From contig NZ_ABIZ01000001.1 in the NCBI RefSeq assembly GCF_000172155.1, positions 1,860,001 to 1,924,000 on the forward strand: a stretch of 64,000 nt of DNA, written 5' to 3'. The notes under the pieces are model-generated. The model had not been told where the DNA came from, ran no database searches, and worked only from the letters and a program-made list of their open reading frames with translations. Both the position numbers and the translations under genes were made by a program. Shown one piece after another: positions 8,235-16,986 of this stretch (its first letter is position 1; each line of letters opens with the position of its first letter). The stretch comes from Verrucomicrobium spinosum DSM 4136 = JCM 18804. Its GTDB lineage: Bacteria; Verrucomicrobiota; Verrucomicrobiia; Verrucomicrobiales; Verrucomicrobiaceae.

Positions 8235-10955
8235 TTACTTGGTGTGGAAGGCCTTGCTGAGCACGAGGGCGTGGATGAACTCGCGGGCAGCGAGATTCTT
8301 GCCCCGGGCCTGGGTGATCATGGCGTTCACCAGGGGCTCGTCACTGAAGCCGCAGGGGCGACCGAGGGCGTACTCGATGAGCGCACTGCTGTAGCCGCGG
8401 GCAAAGTCATCCGCCCGTGTCGCGATGATGTCGCGCAGCTCTTGGTAGTCTTTGAAAGCGGGCCCGTTGTGCAGTTTCGCCGCTGGATCGATGGTCCAGG
8501 TCTTCCTGGTCTTGGGGTCGGGACGGCCATTGGCACCCGTCACCATGTAGCTGTCTTCCGTGCGCCAGAGACCGGCGGCGTCGAAGTTTTCCAGACCGAA
8601 GCCGATGGGGTCGATCTTGCGATGGCAACTGGCGCACTGGGCATCTTCCTGGTGGGCCAGCATGCGTTCTCGAGTGGTCAGGACTTTGCCTGCCAGTCGC
8701 GTCAGAGCAGGCACGTTCGCGGGTGCCGGAGGCGGTGGATCATTGAGCAGCTTCCGCAGCACCCAGGCCCCGCGTTCCACCGGGCTGGTGTGCTCGCCGT
8801 TGCCGCCCATCAGGTGCACGGCAGCCATGCCCAGCAGACCGCCACGCGGAGAGCCTGCGGGCAGGGGCACCTTGCGAAACGCATCGCCATGCACGCCCTC
8901 GATGCCGTAGTAGTTGGCGAGGAACCCGTTGATCACCACGTAGTCCGACTTCAAGAGATCCCGCAGGCTGGAGCCCTGGCGGAGGATCTGGGAGATGGTT
9001 TCATAAACCTCGTCCCGGGCGGCGAGCTTCATGCCGTTGGTAAACCTCGGGTGCAGCACCTGGTTCACCTGGAAGAAGTCCAGCCGGTCCATGCCCAGCC
9101 ATTGATAGACGAAGGCATGGACGAACTCCGCCGAGCGGGGGTCATTCAGCAGGCGGTTGGTCTGCGCCGCCAGCACCTCGGGGCGGGCAAGTTCACCCTT
9201 GGCAGCCAAGGTGCGCAGTTCCACATCAGGAGGAGCGCTCCAGAGGAAGTACGAGAGCCTCGTGGCCAGCTCCACGCCTGTGAGCGGGCGGCGGATCTCA
9301 TCCGTGGCGGGCTCTGCCAGATAGAGGAAGCCGGGCGAGGAAAGCACCACGGCCAGGGTCTCCTTGAGAGCAACACCGGGTTTGTCACCGGAGCTGCGAC
9401 GCATTTCATAGTACTTCACCAGTCCATCCAGATAGCTCGGCGGCACGGTCTTGCCGCGGAAGGCCATCGCGGCAAACCGGGACAGGCCGGTACGCAACGT
9501 TTCACGATCAGGTGCAGGAGCCTTGTCATCCAGCGGCAGATCCAGTGCGGCGAGGGCGGGCGGCGGGGTGGCGGGGGAGGGCATCCTCTCGATCTCCATC
9601 CAGTCCACCCACAACGCCATCTCCGGCCCCAGGCCATTTCGTTTTCTCGCCTCCTGGATGATGGTGGACATGCGTTCGTTGGTGTCTGCCGTGCCCCGCT
9701 CGCGAATGAAGAGCATGCGATCCGCGCGGTCGGTGTGCTTCCGCGTCATGGTCAGCGGGATCTCGATCACCTGGGGATTCTCCATGGTGCCGGTCACCTC
9801 ATGTGTGCTCAGCGGCAGGCCGTTGTTGTTCGGGTTGATGCCGAATTCGAGGAAACGACGGTCCGGGGTGGCGTGTTCATTGCCCGCGATGCGGATGCGT
9901 ACGGTGTAGTCCCCCGCAGGCCAGTTGAACGGCACCAGCATGGTGATCCAGCCGATCTGCAGCAGAGAGGGATGGGTGGTCTGGATGGAAAGATAGGCTC
10001 CCTTGTCGATGGCCGGATAGGTCAAGTAGTGCTGGTGGTAAGGCAGGTAGTAGGGGTTCAGTGCGGCATTGGCCTTGTCCGAGTTGTTCTCCTTGGTGAC
10101 GAAGCCAAACGACTCAGGCGAAGGTGCACCGGGAATCTCTGCCCAACTGCGCCGGAAGATGGCGTCGTTCTTGGAGGCCTTCCGGATTTTCGCCACGATC
10201 CCTGCGTTCTCCGGCTTGGCCGCCGCTTCCTCCACGCCCTTCACCCAGCGCTGGGCGCGTTCTCGGGCATCGATCTCGCCCGCATTGAACTTTTCAACGA
10301 TCGGCGTGAAGACCTCGGCTTCATAGCGGAACTTCTTTTCCACTGCGGCGTTGGCCAGCCGGTCAAAGGCCTCATCCAGGGCGTCCCGACCCAGCGAAAG
10401 GTATTGCTCAAACTGGTTGCCTGACATGAAGAGGTTCGAGCCCACGGTGTCGAAGCCGCCCGTGCCGGTGTCGGCGGGCAGTTCGCTCACGTTGATCTCC
10501 ACCCCCAGCAGTTCGCGCAGTGTGTTCTGATACTCGCGCCGGTTCAGCCGGCGCATGGTGATCTCGCCCTGCTGGTCTGCCAGCGTACGCCGGGCGGCCA
10601 CCATGACGTGCGCCAGGTCATCCAGGAAGTTGGCTTTGGCAGACTTCTCAGGTTGCTTCTCATCCTCCGGCGGCATGTCGCCCGAGTTCATCTGATCCAG
10701 CACCTGCTGCCAGCGTTCTGCAGCCTGGCCGTTGTTGACGGCGAAGGGGAGATCGTCCAGACGGATCCCGCCTTTCTTTTTGGTCTCGTTGTGGCAGCTC
10801 AAGCAGTTCTCCTTGAGCAAGGCACGATGCTGATCACCCATCACCGGCTGGGCCGGATCCGCCGCGGCGGCTGGCTGGAGCGGGAGGGTCGCGGAGATGC
10901 CTATGGTTAACAGCGCGAACCCTGCGCAGATTGAGGAAGCCTTGGGAGAGATCAT
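8235..10955 (-). CDS. Large PVC-type cytochrome c protein (DUF1587/1595/1592/1588/1585)
   Basis: 906 residues from the ATG at 10955, which puts a signal peptide (MISPKASSICAGFALLTIG...) at the N-terminus; the frame stays open further upstream but without a credible start. Two haem-c motifs are visible: CLSCH at 51-55 and CASCH at 774-778. In between is a carbohydrate-binding-like region and then the series of DUF domains typical of this family, with RRLNRREYQNTLRELLG (DUF1587), YFLWSAPPDVELR (DUF1592), GGLLGMAAVHLMGGNGEHTSPVERG (segment before the second haem motif) and GRPCGFSDEPLV near the end (DUF1585). It is periplasmic, and is presumed to act in oxidation of complex substrates together with the DUF1552 protein. 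Starts 20 bp after the anti-sigma stop, so very likely co-transcribed. Confidence 0.85.
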   Translation of the reverse strand: MISPKASSICAGFALLTIGISATLPLQPAAAADPAQPVMGDQHRALLKENCLSCHNETKKKGGIRLDDLPFAVNNGQAAERWQQVLDQMNSGDMPPEDEKQPEKSAKANFLDDLAHVMVAARRTLADQQGEITMRRLNRREYQNTLRELLGVEINVSELPADTGTGGFDTVGSNLFMSGNQFEQYLSLGRDALDEAFDRLANAAVEKKFRYEAEVFTPIVEKFNAGEIDARERAQRWVKGVEEAAAKPENAGIVAKIRKASKNDAIFRRSWAEIPGAPSPESFGFVTKENNSDKANAALNPYYLPYHQHYLTYPAIDKGAYLSIQTTHPSLLQIGWITMLVPFNWPAGDYTVRIRIAGNEHATPDRRFLEFGINPNNNGLPLSTHEVTGTMENPQVIEIPLTMTRKHTDRADRMLFIRERGTADTNERMSTIIQEARKRNGLGPEMALWVDWMEIERMPSPATPPPALAALDLPLDDKAPAPDRETLRTGLSRFAAMAFRGKTVPPSYLDGLVKYYEMRRSSGDKPGVALKETLAVVLSSPGFLYLAEPATDEIRRPLTGVELATRLSYFLWSAPPDVELRTLAAKGELARPEVLAAQTNRLLNDPRSAEFVHAFVYQWLGMDRLDFFQVNQVLHPRFTNGMKLAARDEVYETISQILRQGSSLRDLLKSDYVVINGFLANYYGIEGVHGDAFRKVPLPAGSPRGGLLGMAAVHLMGGNGEHTSPVERGAWVLRKLLNDPPPPAPANVPALTRLAGKVLTTRERMLAHQEDAQCASCHRKIDPIGFGLENFDAAGLWRTEDSYMVTGANGRPDPKTRKTWTIDPAAKLHNGPAFKDYQELRDIIATRADDFARGYSSALIEYALGRPCGFSDEPLVNAMITQARGKNLAAREFIHALVLSKAFHTK

Positions 10956-10975
10956 TGAGGAAGGGGACAAAGGGA

Positions 10976-11971
10976 TCACGGCAGCGGCGGGCGGTGGGTG
11001 AGCGTCACGCGGACGTCGTCCAGGAAGAGACCGCCGAACTCGATTGGCTGCGGTTTCTTGTAGTCCTTGGCATCCAGACGCCATTCATGCAGATGCAGCA
11101 TGAGATACCTTGTGCCGGTGGGGACCAGAAGCTCCGCCCGCCCGGTGTGCCAGCCCTCATTGGTGGACTGGTAAACTGATTGACGTGAGGTGCTGGCCAG
11201 GATGTTGGCAGAGGGTTGGGGCCCGTCTCCTTCACTGGGGGCGGCTTCACTGCGGGGTTTAAGGAAAAACTCATGCCGCTGATCGGCAGTCGGCAGCGTG
11301 TTCAGCGCGTGGATGGTGATGCTGCTGTGCACGCGTCCCTGGTAGTCCTCTGCCAGCGCCCGGAAGCGGGCTTCCACGCTCACCCAGGCGTCGCCGCGGT
11401 CCACATCGCAGTCTGGGCGGCTGAGATCGATAATGCGGTAGATGTCGGCGATGTAACCGTCTCGTCCCGGTTTGCCCTCGTAGTCAGCGCGCACGAGGCG
11501 GAGCATCTTTTCGCCGCTGGCTGGCTTGACCCCGCGGTATGCTCCCACGATCTCTGCGTAGTCACCGCTCCAGTGGCCGGGTTCGATGGGCACACCGGTC
11601 ACTTGAGGGGCCTCACCCGTTTCAAAACTGTCTCGCAGCAGGTTGACGGCCCGGCTGGCATAGGTCCCAGCATAGCCCCACACGAGGGAGGCGCTGAAGA
11701 GGCCGATGACGAGCCCGGCCGCGGCTGCCACGGCGGGGCGCCATTGCAGCCATGCGGAGCGGGGCGGTCTCACTTCGTGAAGGATGGGTTGAGCGAGGGG
11801 GCGGAGCTCACCAAGCGAGCACTCATTGTCCTGGTAGAGGAACCAGAGCTGGCGGGCTTCAGGGTGTTCTTTCAGCACCTGCGCGAGGCGGCCCTTTTCC
11901 TCCGCTGTTGAGGTGCCGTTCAGCGCCGCATTGAAGAGCCGGTGCCATTCGTCCGGAACGGGGTAGTTCAT
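10976..11971 (-). CDS. Transmembrane anti-sigma factor-like protein
   Basis: 331 residues from the ATG at 11971, which overlaps the sigma-factor stop (ATGA, 11968-11971). The cytoplasmic N-terminal part (1-70) is helical and begins with DEWHRLFNAALNGTST, as in anti-sigma domains that count out small leucine-rich helices (AEEKGRLAQVLKEHPEARQLW). One transmembrane helix covers about 79-101. The remaining 230 residues are periplasmic and beta-rich, ending in GGLFLDDVRVTL, resembling a lectin or carbohydrate-binding fold. The topology suggests a sensor that releases its sigma factor when the external domain meets a ligand. No zinc-binding HxxxCxxC motif is present. The protein family is not named with certainty. 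Confidence 0.75.
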   Translation of the reverse strand: MNYPVPDEWHRLFNAALNGTSTAEEKGRLAQVLKEHPEARQLWFLYQDNECSLGELRPLAQPILHEVRPPRSAWLQWRPAVAAAAGLVIGLFSASLVWGYAGTYASRAVNLLRDSFETGEAPQVTGVPIEPGHWSGDYAEIVGAYRGVKPASGEKMLRLVRADYEGKPGRDGYIADIYRIIDLSRPDCDVDRGDAWVSVEARFRALAEDYQGRVHSSITIHALNTLPTADQRHEFFLKPRSEAAPSEGDGPQPSANILASTSRQSVYQSTNEGWHTGRAELLVPTGTRYLMLHLHEWRLDAKDYKKPQPIEFGGLFLDDVRVTLTHRPPLP

Positions 11972-12525
11972 GAGGTGGTTTCCGTGATCCGCCGCTGCAC
12001 GCACTCGGCCAGGGAGCGGCGGATGAAGTTGAGTTTGTTGTAGATGGTCTGGACGGCGCGTCCCTCCTGCTGTGCCAGCGTCGCGGCGTCGATGCCGCGG
12101 GTGTAGATGGCGTCCACCAGGTCCCGGCTGGCGGAGGGCAGCTTCTCCATGCAGGCCTCCAGCGCCTCCATGCGGGGGCTCCACTGCTGCACGTGTTGCA
12201 TGCGTTCGGCAGCCAGGGTCTGCATGAGGTCATCATCGAACTCCACCCGGGAGCGACCTGTCACCCGCTGGAAGTTGCGCACCTCGTAAAACGCCACGGT
12301 GGTGGCCCAGGCGACAAAGTCCGTCCCGGCCTCGAAGGTGGCAAACCTCCGCCACATCACCACGCTGGCGCGCTGGAGCACATCCTCCGCATCATGCCGG
12401 TTGGCCACCAGCGCCATCACGTACCGGAGAAGGAGAGCGTGCGCACCATTGAGCAGCCGCACAAATTCCTCCTGCCGCTCCGGAAGGAGCGCGGCAGGCA
12501 GGTCGGAGGCGGATGAATCGTCCAT
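11968..12525 (-). CDS. ECF-type RNA polymerase sigma factor
   Basis: 185 residues from the ATG at 12525 (a GTG two codons upstream at 12531 is an alternative). Region 2 is visible as LRYVMALVANRHDAEDVLQRASVVMWRR followed by FVAWATTVAFYEVRNF; region 4 as LPSASRDLVDAIYTRGIDAATLAQQEGRAVQTIYNKLNFIRRSL with a helix-turn-helix. This resembles the group of ECF factors expanded in Rhodopirellula and Verrucomicrobium. Translationally coupled to its membrane anti-sigma factor. The most likely regulon includes the downstream cytochrome/DUF1552 genes. No convincing autoregulatory promoter could be picked by eye. Confidence 0.9.
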   Translation of the reverse strand: MDDSSASDLPAALLPERQEEFVRLLNGAHALLLRYVMALVANRHDAEDVLQRASVVMWRRFATFEAGTDFVAWATTVAFYEVRNFQRVTGRSRVEFDDDLMQTLAAERMQHVQQWSPRMEALEACMEKLPSASRDLVDAIYTRGIDAATLAQQEGRAVQTIYNKLNFIRRSLAECVQRRITETTS

Positions 12526-12624
12526 GGGCACGGTGAGGGTATGTTCGCAAGCCGGGCTGATTTACCGATCCGGTTTCGCGATGGATCAAAATAAGCGGCC
12601 AGGGCGGGGAATCTTCCCGGTGAC

Positions 12625-12823
12625 ACGGGCTTCCAGCCCGTACGTGTTACCGGCGTCCCGCCGGTTCAGGGGGCATCAGACGAGGGAAGGGGAAGAGATT
12701 CCCAAAGTGTCTGGAGACTCCCTCCACGAATCCGATCCGGCGTCCCTCCGGGACGCGAGGCGGGTGGGGCGGTCAATCCGGTGGTTGGCACCACCGGCTA
12801 CTGTCCAGCGTCCCTCCGGGACG
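12625..12823. repeat. Cluster of GC-rich palindromic repeats
   Basis: Perfect or near-perfect palindromes at 12625-12641 (ACGGGCTTCCAGCCCGT), 12649-12665 (ACCGGCGTCCCGCCGGT), 12739-12756 and 12807-12823 (two copies of GCGTCCCTCCGGGACG), and 12778-12797 (arms CCGGTGG/CCACCGG). The last two types alternate, as in composite dispersed repeats known from PVC genomes. Confidence 0.75.
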
Positions 12824-12870
12824 AGTGAGCATTCCACCCCCCCCCAACTTCCAATCACGCCGAGGCTCAG

Positions 12871-12899
12871 TGTTGGAGTTCCGCGTTTACGCGGTCACG
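12871..12899 (+). repeat. GTTGGAGT hairpin repeat, copy with CCGCG/CGCGG stem
   Basis: TGTTGGAGTT followed by CCGCGTTTACGCGG and TCACG. The third stem variant of this family, again with pairing kept. Confidence 0.8.
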
Positions 12900-13252
12900 C
12901 CACAAGTTTCCCAGCACGTCGCCGTGTCTCCAACGGTACCAAGAAACGAAGTGCAGCCATAGCCCTCCCGACGCTTCCTGTCACGGAACACCCCATCCGC
13001 GCCTACGGTCACCCCCGGCGGTTGTGCAAGCACAAACCGCCGCTCCTTGGACAAGAGTCGCCCCGCAGCGTGCCCCGCTCCCTCACTACCGGAACCCCAG
13101 CCACCCACACCCCCTGCGTCCCGGAGGGGCGCCGGATCTTCGCGGTCCGATCTGCCCGTTGCCCCCCTCCATTCCGCCACGACTTCCCCCACACTCCACC
13201 TCCCGGTTTGCACTTCCCGGCATCCCGCGCAAAGTGCAGGCCGAACTCAGTG

Positions 13253-14269
13253 ATGATGGATCTCGCATTATTCAGGCTTCCAGACGGAAAGGCATGGATC
13301 GGGGAGGGGCCGTTTGCGGAAGCAGCGGAGCCGCCGCCCGGTGATGCCTTCTATGTGAACGACTTCGCACTTTCCAGCCCGACCCCTTGGAAGATTCCCT
13401 CCCGCCTCACCGAGGTGCCCGCCGGAGCGTTGCCGGAGCACTTTTCTGTGACCAAAATCCAGCCCCGAATCGTGTGGCAAAAGCCCGCCACAGAGTGGTT
13501 CAAGATGGCATTCCGCCGCATCCGCAAGGACGTGCTCTCCCACAAGCTGCGCAAGATGGTGCCCGTGCTCACGGAGTCCGGTACCGTGATGGGGCAGAGT
13601 GGTCAAGCAGACCTCACCCCCCTGCTCAATCGCGTGATGGATGCCCCCCTGGGCCTGTGGGGATACGCCCGGATCGAAGGCAAAAAGGGCTTTCTCGGAG
13701 CCACCCCTGAACTCCTCCTGCGCAAGGAGGGCTCCCGCCTGGAAACCATGGCCCTGGCGGGTACCGCCAAGCCCAATGGCCGCGAGAGTTTTGTCACCGA
13801 CGCCAAGGAGATCGAGGAGCACGAACTCGTGGCCGGTTTCCTCCAGGACGCCCTGGCCCCCCTGGGCAAGGTGCAAAGAGGGCCGCGCCAGACCAGCGAG
13901 GCTGCCGGGCTCACCCACTTCCGCACCGAGGTGGCCGTGGAACTGGAGGGCAATCCCGATCTCAACAGCCTTGTTCGCCGCCTGCATCCCACGCCTGCCG
14001 TGGGCTGCCTGCCGCGGGATGCCGCGAGCCTGGAAAAGCTCAGCGAGTACCGTCGCCAGCTTCAGGCCCCGGAATTCTTCGGCGCGCCTTTTGGCCTCAA
14101 GATTGGCAACACCTTCCATGCCGTGGTCTCCATTCGCGGCATTGGCTGGGATGGCGACAAAGTCATGCTCTCCAGCGGCTGTGGCATTGTGGGCGGCAGC
14201 GCCTTTGATCACGAATGGCGGGAACTGCGCCTGAAGCGCGAGTCCGTGGCCCGTCTCCTGGGGCTGTAG
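13253..14269 (+). CDS. menF: Isochorismate synthase (chorismate-binding family)
   Basis: 338 residues from the ATG-ATG at 13253; upstream codons in the same frame are intergenic repeat sequence. Chorismate-binding motifs are present: GATPELL (149-155), the KEIEEHELV helix (about 185-193), THFRTEVAVEL (221-231), LHPTPAVGCLPR (244-255) and SSGCGIVGGSAFDHEW (307-322). Expected reaction: chorismate to isochorismate, first step of menaquinone synthesis. menD follows after 33 bp, which supports this over salicylate or anthranilate synthesis. Odd feature: the usual R-GWYAGPVG motif is replaced by PEFFGAPFGLKI (273-284), and the N-terminal region is short. Confidence 0.8.
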   Translation: MMDLALFRLPDGKAWIGEGPFAEAAEPPPGDAFYVNDFALSSPTPWKIPSRLTEVPAGALPEHFSVTKIQPRIVWQKPATEWFKMAFRRIRKDVLSHKLRKMVPVLTESGTVMGQSGQADLTPLLNRVMDAPLGLWGYARIEGKKGFLGATPELLLRKEGSRLETMALAGTAKPNGRESFVTDAKEIEEHELVAGFLQDALAPLGKVQRGPRQTSEAAGLTHFRTEVAVELEGNPDLNSLVRRLHPTPAVGCLPRDAASLEKLSEYRRQLQAPEFFGAPFGLKIGNTFHAVVSIRGIGWDGDKVMLSSGCGIVGGSAFDHEWRELRLKRESVARLLGL

Positions 14270-14302
14270 GCCCGTCGTTTCCTCCCATCTCCACCCACCT
14301 GC

Positions 14303-15913
14303 ATGGCTGATCCCGCCACCTCTGGCTCTGGCAACGCGAACGCCCGCGTGGTCGCTCAGTTGCTGGCGGAACTGGATGCGCTGGGCGTGGCGGAGTACTG
14401 CGTGGCCGCCGGGGCGCGCAATGCGCCGTTGCTTGCAGTCATTCTGGATCGCGCTGAAGCGCACAACCTCACGGTGCGCCACTTCTTTGAGGAACGTTGC
14501 GCCTCCTTCTTCGCGCTCGGCCGCGCCATGGAGACCCGCAAGCCCGTGGCCGTCATCACCACCAGCGGCACTGCGGTGGCTGAGCTGTACCCCGCTGTGA
14601 TGGAGGCCTGTTACCAGGGGGCACCCCTCGTGGTCGTGACCGCCGACCGCCCCTCGCGATACCGTGGCAGCGGCGCTCCCCAGGCCGTCGAGCAGGAGGG
14701 CATCTTTGCCAGGTACGTGGTGCGCACCGTGGAGCTCGAAGATCGGGCCGATGGCAGCTTCGTGCAGGCGGAGTCCATCTCGGCCCGGCCGGGGCCGGTG
14801 CATTTCAATGTCTGCCTGGAGGAGGATCTGATCGCAGATCTCCCCGAGGCCAGCCCGGCGGCTCCGCCCTATGAAGCGCCCGAAGCGCTGGCAATTCTTG
14901 TGGCGCATGACTGGGACGCGTTCTGGGAGGCTCATGGCTCCCTCGCCGTGGTGGCGGCGGGCATTCATCCAGATGACGTCCCGGCGGCAGTGGAATTCCT
15001 CGCCGCACTCCAGGCTCCGATCGTCGCGGAAGCCACGTCCAACCTCCTCGGCGAATCCCGCCTGACACCCTGCCTGCAGCCCGCCAGCGAGCGGGTGCTG
15101 AAGCAGCTCAATCCGCAGCGTGTCCTCCGGCTCGGTGCCGTTCCCTCCTGGCGCTGGTGGCGGGACCTGGAGGACCGGCCTGAAGTGCGCGTGCTCAACG
15201 TCAGTCGAGCCCCCTTCCGCGGCCTGGCCCGGACGGAGCATGTCTCGCTGGTGCCGTGGGAGACGCTCGCTCTCCCCATCCCGGCCCCGCCTGAAAACAC
15301 GATCCATCAGCCTGCTGTCCCAGCGATCGATAGTTTCCTTGAATCCCTCCCGCTCTCAGAGCCCGCCTGGATGCGGCACCTCGCCAATCAGGTCTCACCG
15401 GGGGCCACCGTATTCCTGGGCAACAGCCTGCCCATCCGTGAGTGGAACCTGGCCGTGCCCACGCTTCCTGCCGGATGCCGCGCCTGGGCGAATCGAGGAG
15501 CCAACGGCATCGATGGCCTTGTGTCCACCTGGCTGGGCGTCGCCGCAGAGGCGGCAGAGTCCTGGCTTATCATCGGTGACCTCAGCACCCTCTACGACCT
15601 CAGCGCCCCCTGGATTCTCGCCCAGCTTCCACCCGCGAAGCGCCGCCTCGTCATCATCAACAACGGAGGCGGCAAGATCTTCTCCCGCGTGGCCTGGCTG
15701 AAGAACGCTGGCCCCGAGGCCCGTAAGGTGATGGAAAACTCCCACTCCCTCACCTTCGCCCCCTGGGCCCAGATGTGGGGCATGGGCTACAAGCTAATCA
15801 CCCGTCTCGAAGACCTGACAGCTGCACAAAACACGGCGGATCCGTCAGCGTGTACGGTGTGGGAAGTGCGTCCTGATGCGGAGCAGACGGCGGAGTTTTG
15901 GAAACAATTATGA
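14303..15913 (+). CDS. menD: 2-succinyl-5-enolpyruvyl-6-hydroxy-3-cyclohexene-1-carboxylate synthase
   Basis: 536 residues; a thiamine-diphosphate enzyme that condenses isochorismate with 2-oxoglutarate in menaquinone biosynthesis. MenD signature segments are visible: AGARNAPL (in place of the usual PGSRSTPL), FFEERCASFFALGRA with the activating Glu, TTSGTAVAELYPAVMEA, VTADRPSRYRGSGAPQAV, and at the C-terminal ThDP site GDLSTLYDL followed by INNGGGKIFS. Length is close to the family norm. Second gene of a probable menFD operon. Its TGA stop is the TGA of a heptamer unit (15907-15913), so the gene ends inside the repeat array that follows. Confidence 0.92.
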   Translation: MADPATSGSGNANARVVAQLLAELDALGVAEYCVAAGARNAPLLAVILDRAEAHNLTVRHFFEERCASFFALGRAMETRKPVAVITTSGTAVAELYPAVMEACYQGAPLVVVTADRPSRYRGSGAPQAVEQEGIFARYVVRTVELEDRADGSFVQAESISARPGPVHFNVCLEEDLIADLPEASPAAPPYEAPEALAILVAHDWDAFWEAHGSLAVVAAGIHPDDVPAAVEFLAALQAPIVAEATSNLLGESRLTPCLQPASERVLKQLNPQRVLRLGAVPSWRWWRDLEDRPEVRVLNVSRAPFRGLARTEHVSLVPWETLALPIPAPPENTIHQPAVPAIDSFLESLPLSEPAWMRHLANQVSPGATVFLGNSLPIREWNLAVPTLPAGCRAWANRGANGIDGLVSTWLGVAAEAAESWLIIGDLSTLYDLSAPWILAQLPPAKRRLVIINNGGGKIFSRVAWLKNAGPEARKVMENSHSLTFAPWAQMWGMGYKLITRLEDLTAAQNTADPSACTVWEVRPDAEQTAEFWKQL

Positions 15914-15934
15914 ATGATAAATTAGAAATTAGAA
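15907..15934 (+). repeat. Heptamer array, left arm, at menD/CNNM convergent junction
   Basis: Units ATTATGA, ATGATAA, ATTAGAA, ATTAGAA. The first unit supplies the menD stop codon. The sequence from 15914 to about 15937 is nearly the perfect reverse complement of 16004-16028, so both arms can form a long hairpin. Confidence 0.9.
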
Positions 15935-15980
15935 ATGGGATGCCGCCGGACTGAAAGCTCTTCAGAGAGATGCTCCATTC

Positions 15981-16029
15981 CTAATTCCTAATTTCTAATT
16001 TCTAATTTCTAATTTCTAATTTATCATTT
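15981..16029 (+). repeat. Heptamer array, right arm, at menD/CNNM convergent junction
   Basis: CTAATTC, then five CTAATTT, then ATCATTT. The last unit supplies, on the minus strand, the TGA stop of the gene ending at 16024. Pairs with the left arm at 15907-15937; a bidirectional terminator is a likely role. Confidence 0.9.
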
Positions 16030-16986
16030 CTTCGCTCCGCTCCCATTCCCGTTGCCATTTGTCGCGAGAATGATCCCCAGCAGCGCCTGTTGCGTCAGCA
16101 CGCCCACGGCTTCGCCTTGATCATTCACCACGGCTGCGATGGGTTCGCCACGTTTGCGCAGGGCTTGCAGGCAGCGCAGGGCGGACTCTGAGGTCTTCAT
16201 CTGGGAAAGGGGGCGCATGAACTGGCGCACCATCTTGTCGGGCTGGATGCGGGAGGGCAGGGCGGCGACATCCAGCCAGCCGAGCAGGGCCCCGTTGGTC
16301 CCCATCACGGGACGCCAGGAGTGGTTCTGCTCCCGGCACAGCACCAGCGCGCTGGTGACGGCCATCTCGGGAAAGAGGGCGGTCACTTGCTTGAGGGGCA
16401 TCATGGCATCCTGGGCGCACACCTCCTGCAGGCGGCCCGCTTTGTGCAGCATGCTCCCCACCAAGGGACGCAGCACACAGAGGGATTCCACCGTTTTGGC
16501 CAGGGAGGCCATGCTGCGCTGGTCACCCTCTTCAGGCACGTCATTGAGCACGCGGGACTGGAAGAGATTACCGAGTGAGAGCCATGGCCGGGCGATGGTC
16601 AGCAGCAGCTTCAGAGGCTTCGTCAGCAGTCGCAGCACGCCCAGTGGATAGCGGTAAAAAAGCTGCTTGGGCAGGAGTTCCAGCAGCACGAGGAAGAGCG
16701 GCGTCAGCACCACCACGGCCGCCAGCCAGCCCCAGCCGTCCAGGTGGCGCACCAGCTCTCTCACGCTCAAAAGGTAGGCCAGCAGGGTGAAGCAGTGGTT
16801 CAGGGCGGTGACGGTGTGCAGAAGCTCCACGCGGTGCTCCAGCAGCACCAGCAGTCGGGCGGCAGACTTGTCCCCTGCCTCGGCAGAGTGACGTACGCGC
16901 ACACGACTGATGGTGAGGAGGGCGCTCTCCACCCCGGAGAGGATGAAGGCCAGGACAATGCTGATGACGATGACGAACGCGATCAT
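16024..16986 (-). CDS. DUF21/CBS membrane protein, degenerate CNNM-like
   Basis: 320 residues. The N-terminal half is a DUF21 (CNNM) transmembrane domain: MIAFVIVISIVLAFILSGVESALLTISRVRVR, then helices at about 65-85 and 90-115. The C-terminal half looks like a weak CBS pair (MTALFPEMAVTSALVLCREQ-like, and ESALRCLQALRKRGEPIAAVVNDQGEAVGVLT). The CorC/HlyC transporter-associated domain found in full-length members is absent. The ATG overlaps the stop of the full-length paralog (16983-16986), so the two are coupled. Likely a partner subunit for magnesium or divalent-cation transport (family knowledge plus inference). Ends GNGNGSGAKK; the stop lies in a heptamer unit. Confidence 0.8.
   Translation of the reverse strand: MIAFVIVISIVLAFILSGVESALLTISRVRVRHSAEAGDKSAARLLVLLEHRVELLHTVTALNHCFTLLAYLLSVRELVRHLDGWGWLAAVVVLTPLFLVLLELLPKQLFYRYPLGVLRLLTKPLKLLLTIARPWLSLGNLFQSRVLNDVPEEGDQRSMASLAKTVESLCVLRPLVGSMLHKAGRLQEVCAQDAMMPLKQVTALFPEMAVTSALVLCREQNHSWRPVMGTNGALLGWLDVAALPSRIQPDKMVRQFMRPLSQMKTSESALRCLQALRKRGEPIAAVVNDQGEAVGVLTQQALLGIILATNGNGNGSGAKK

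Larger units (their letters stand above)
12532..13252. other. 720-bp divergent intergenic region with dispersed palindromes
   Basis: Between the sigma-factor gene (minus) and menF (plus). It holds palindromes at 12625-12823 and a GTTGGAGT hairpin at 12871-12899. The stretch 12900-13252 is C-rich and shows no gene; it should contain the promoters of both neighbours, but none is obvious. Confidence 0.6.

Noticed and set aside
8196-10424. 742-codon open frame on the plus strand opposite the cytochrome gene
   Set aside because: It is antisense to a well-supported cytochrome with two haem motifs; GC-rich third positions keep such frames open. Its translation has no domain.
13268-15307. 679-codon frame on the minus strand across menF and menD
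   Set aside because: Antisense to two recognised menaquinone genes and without any domain.
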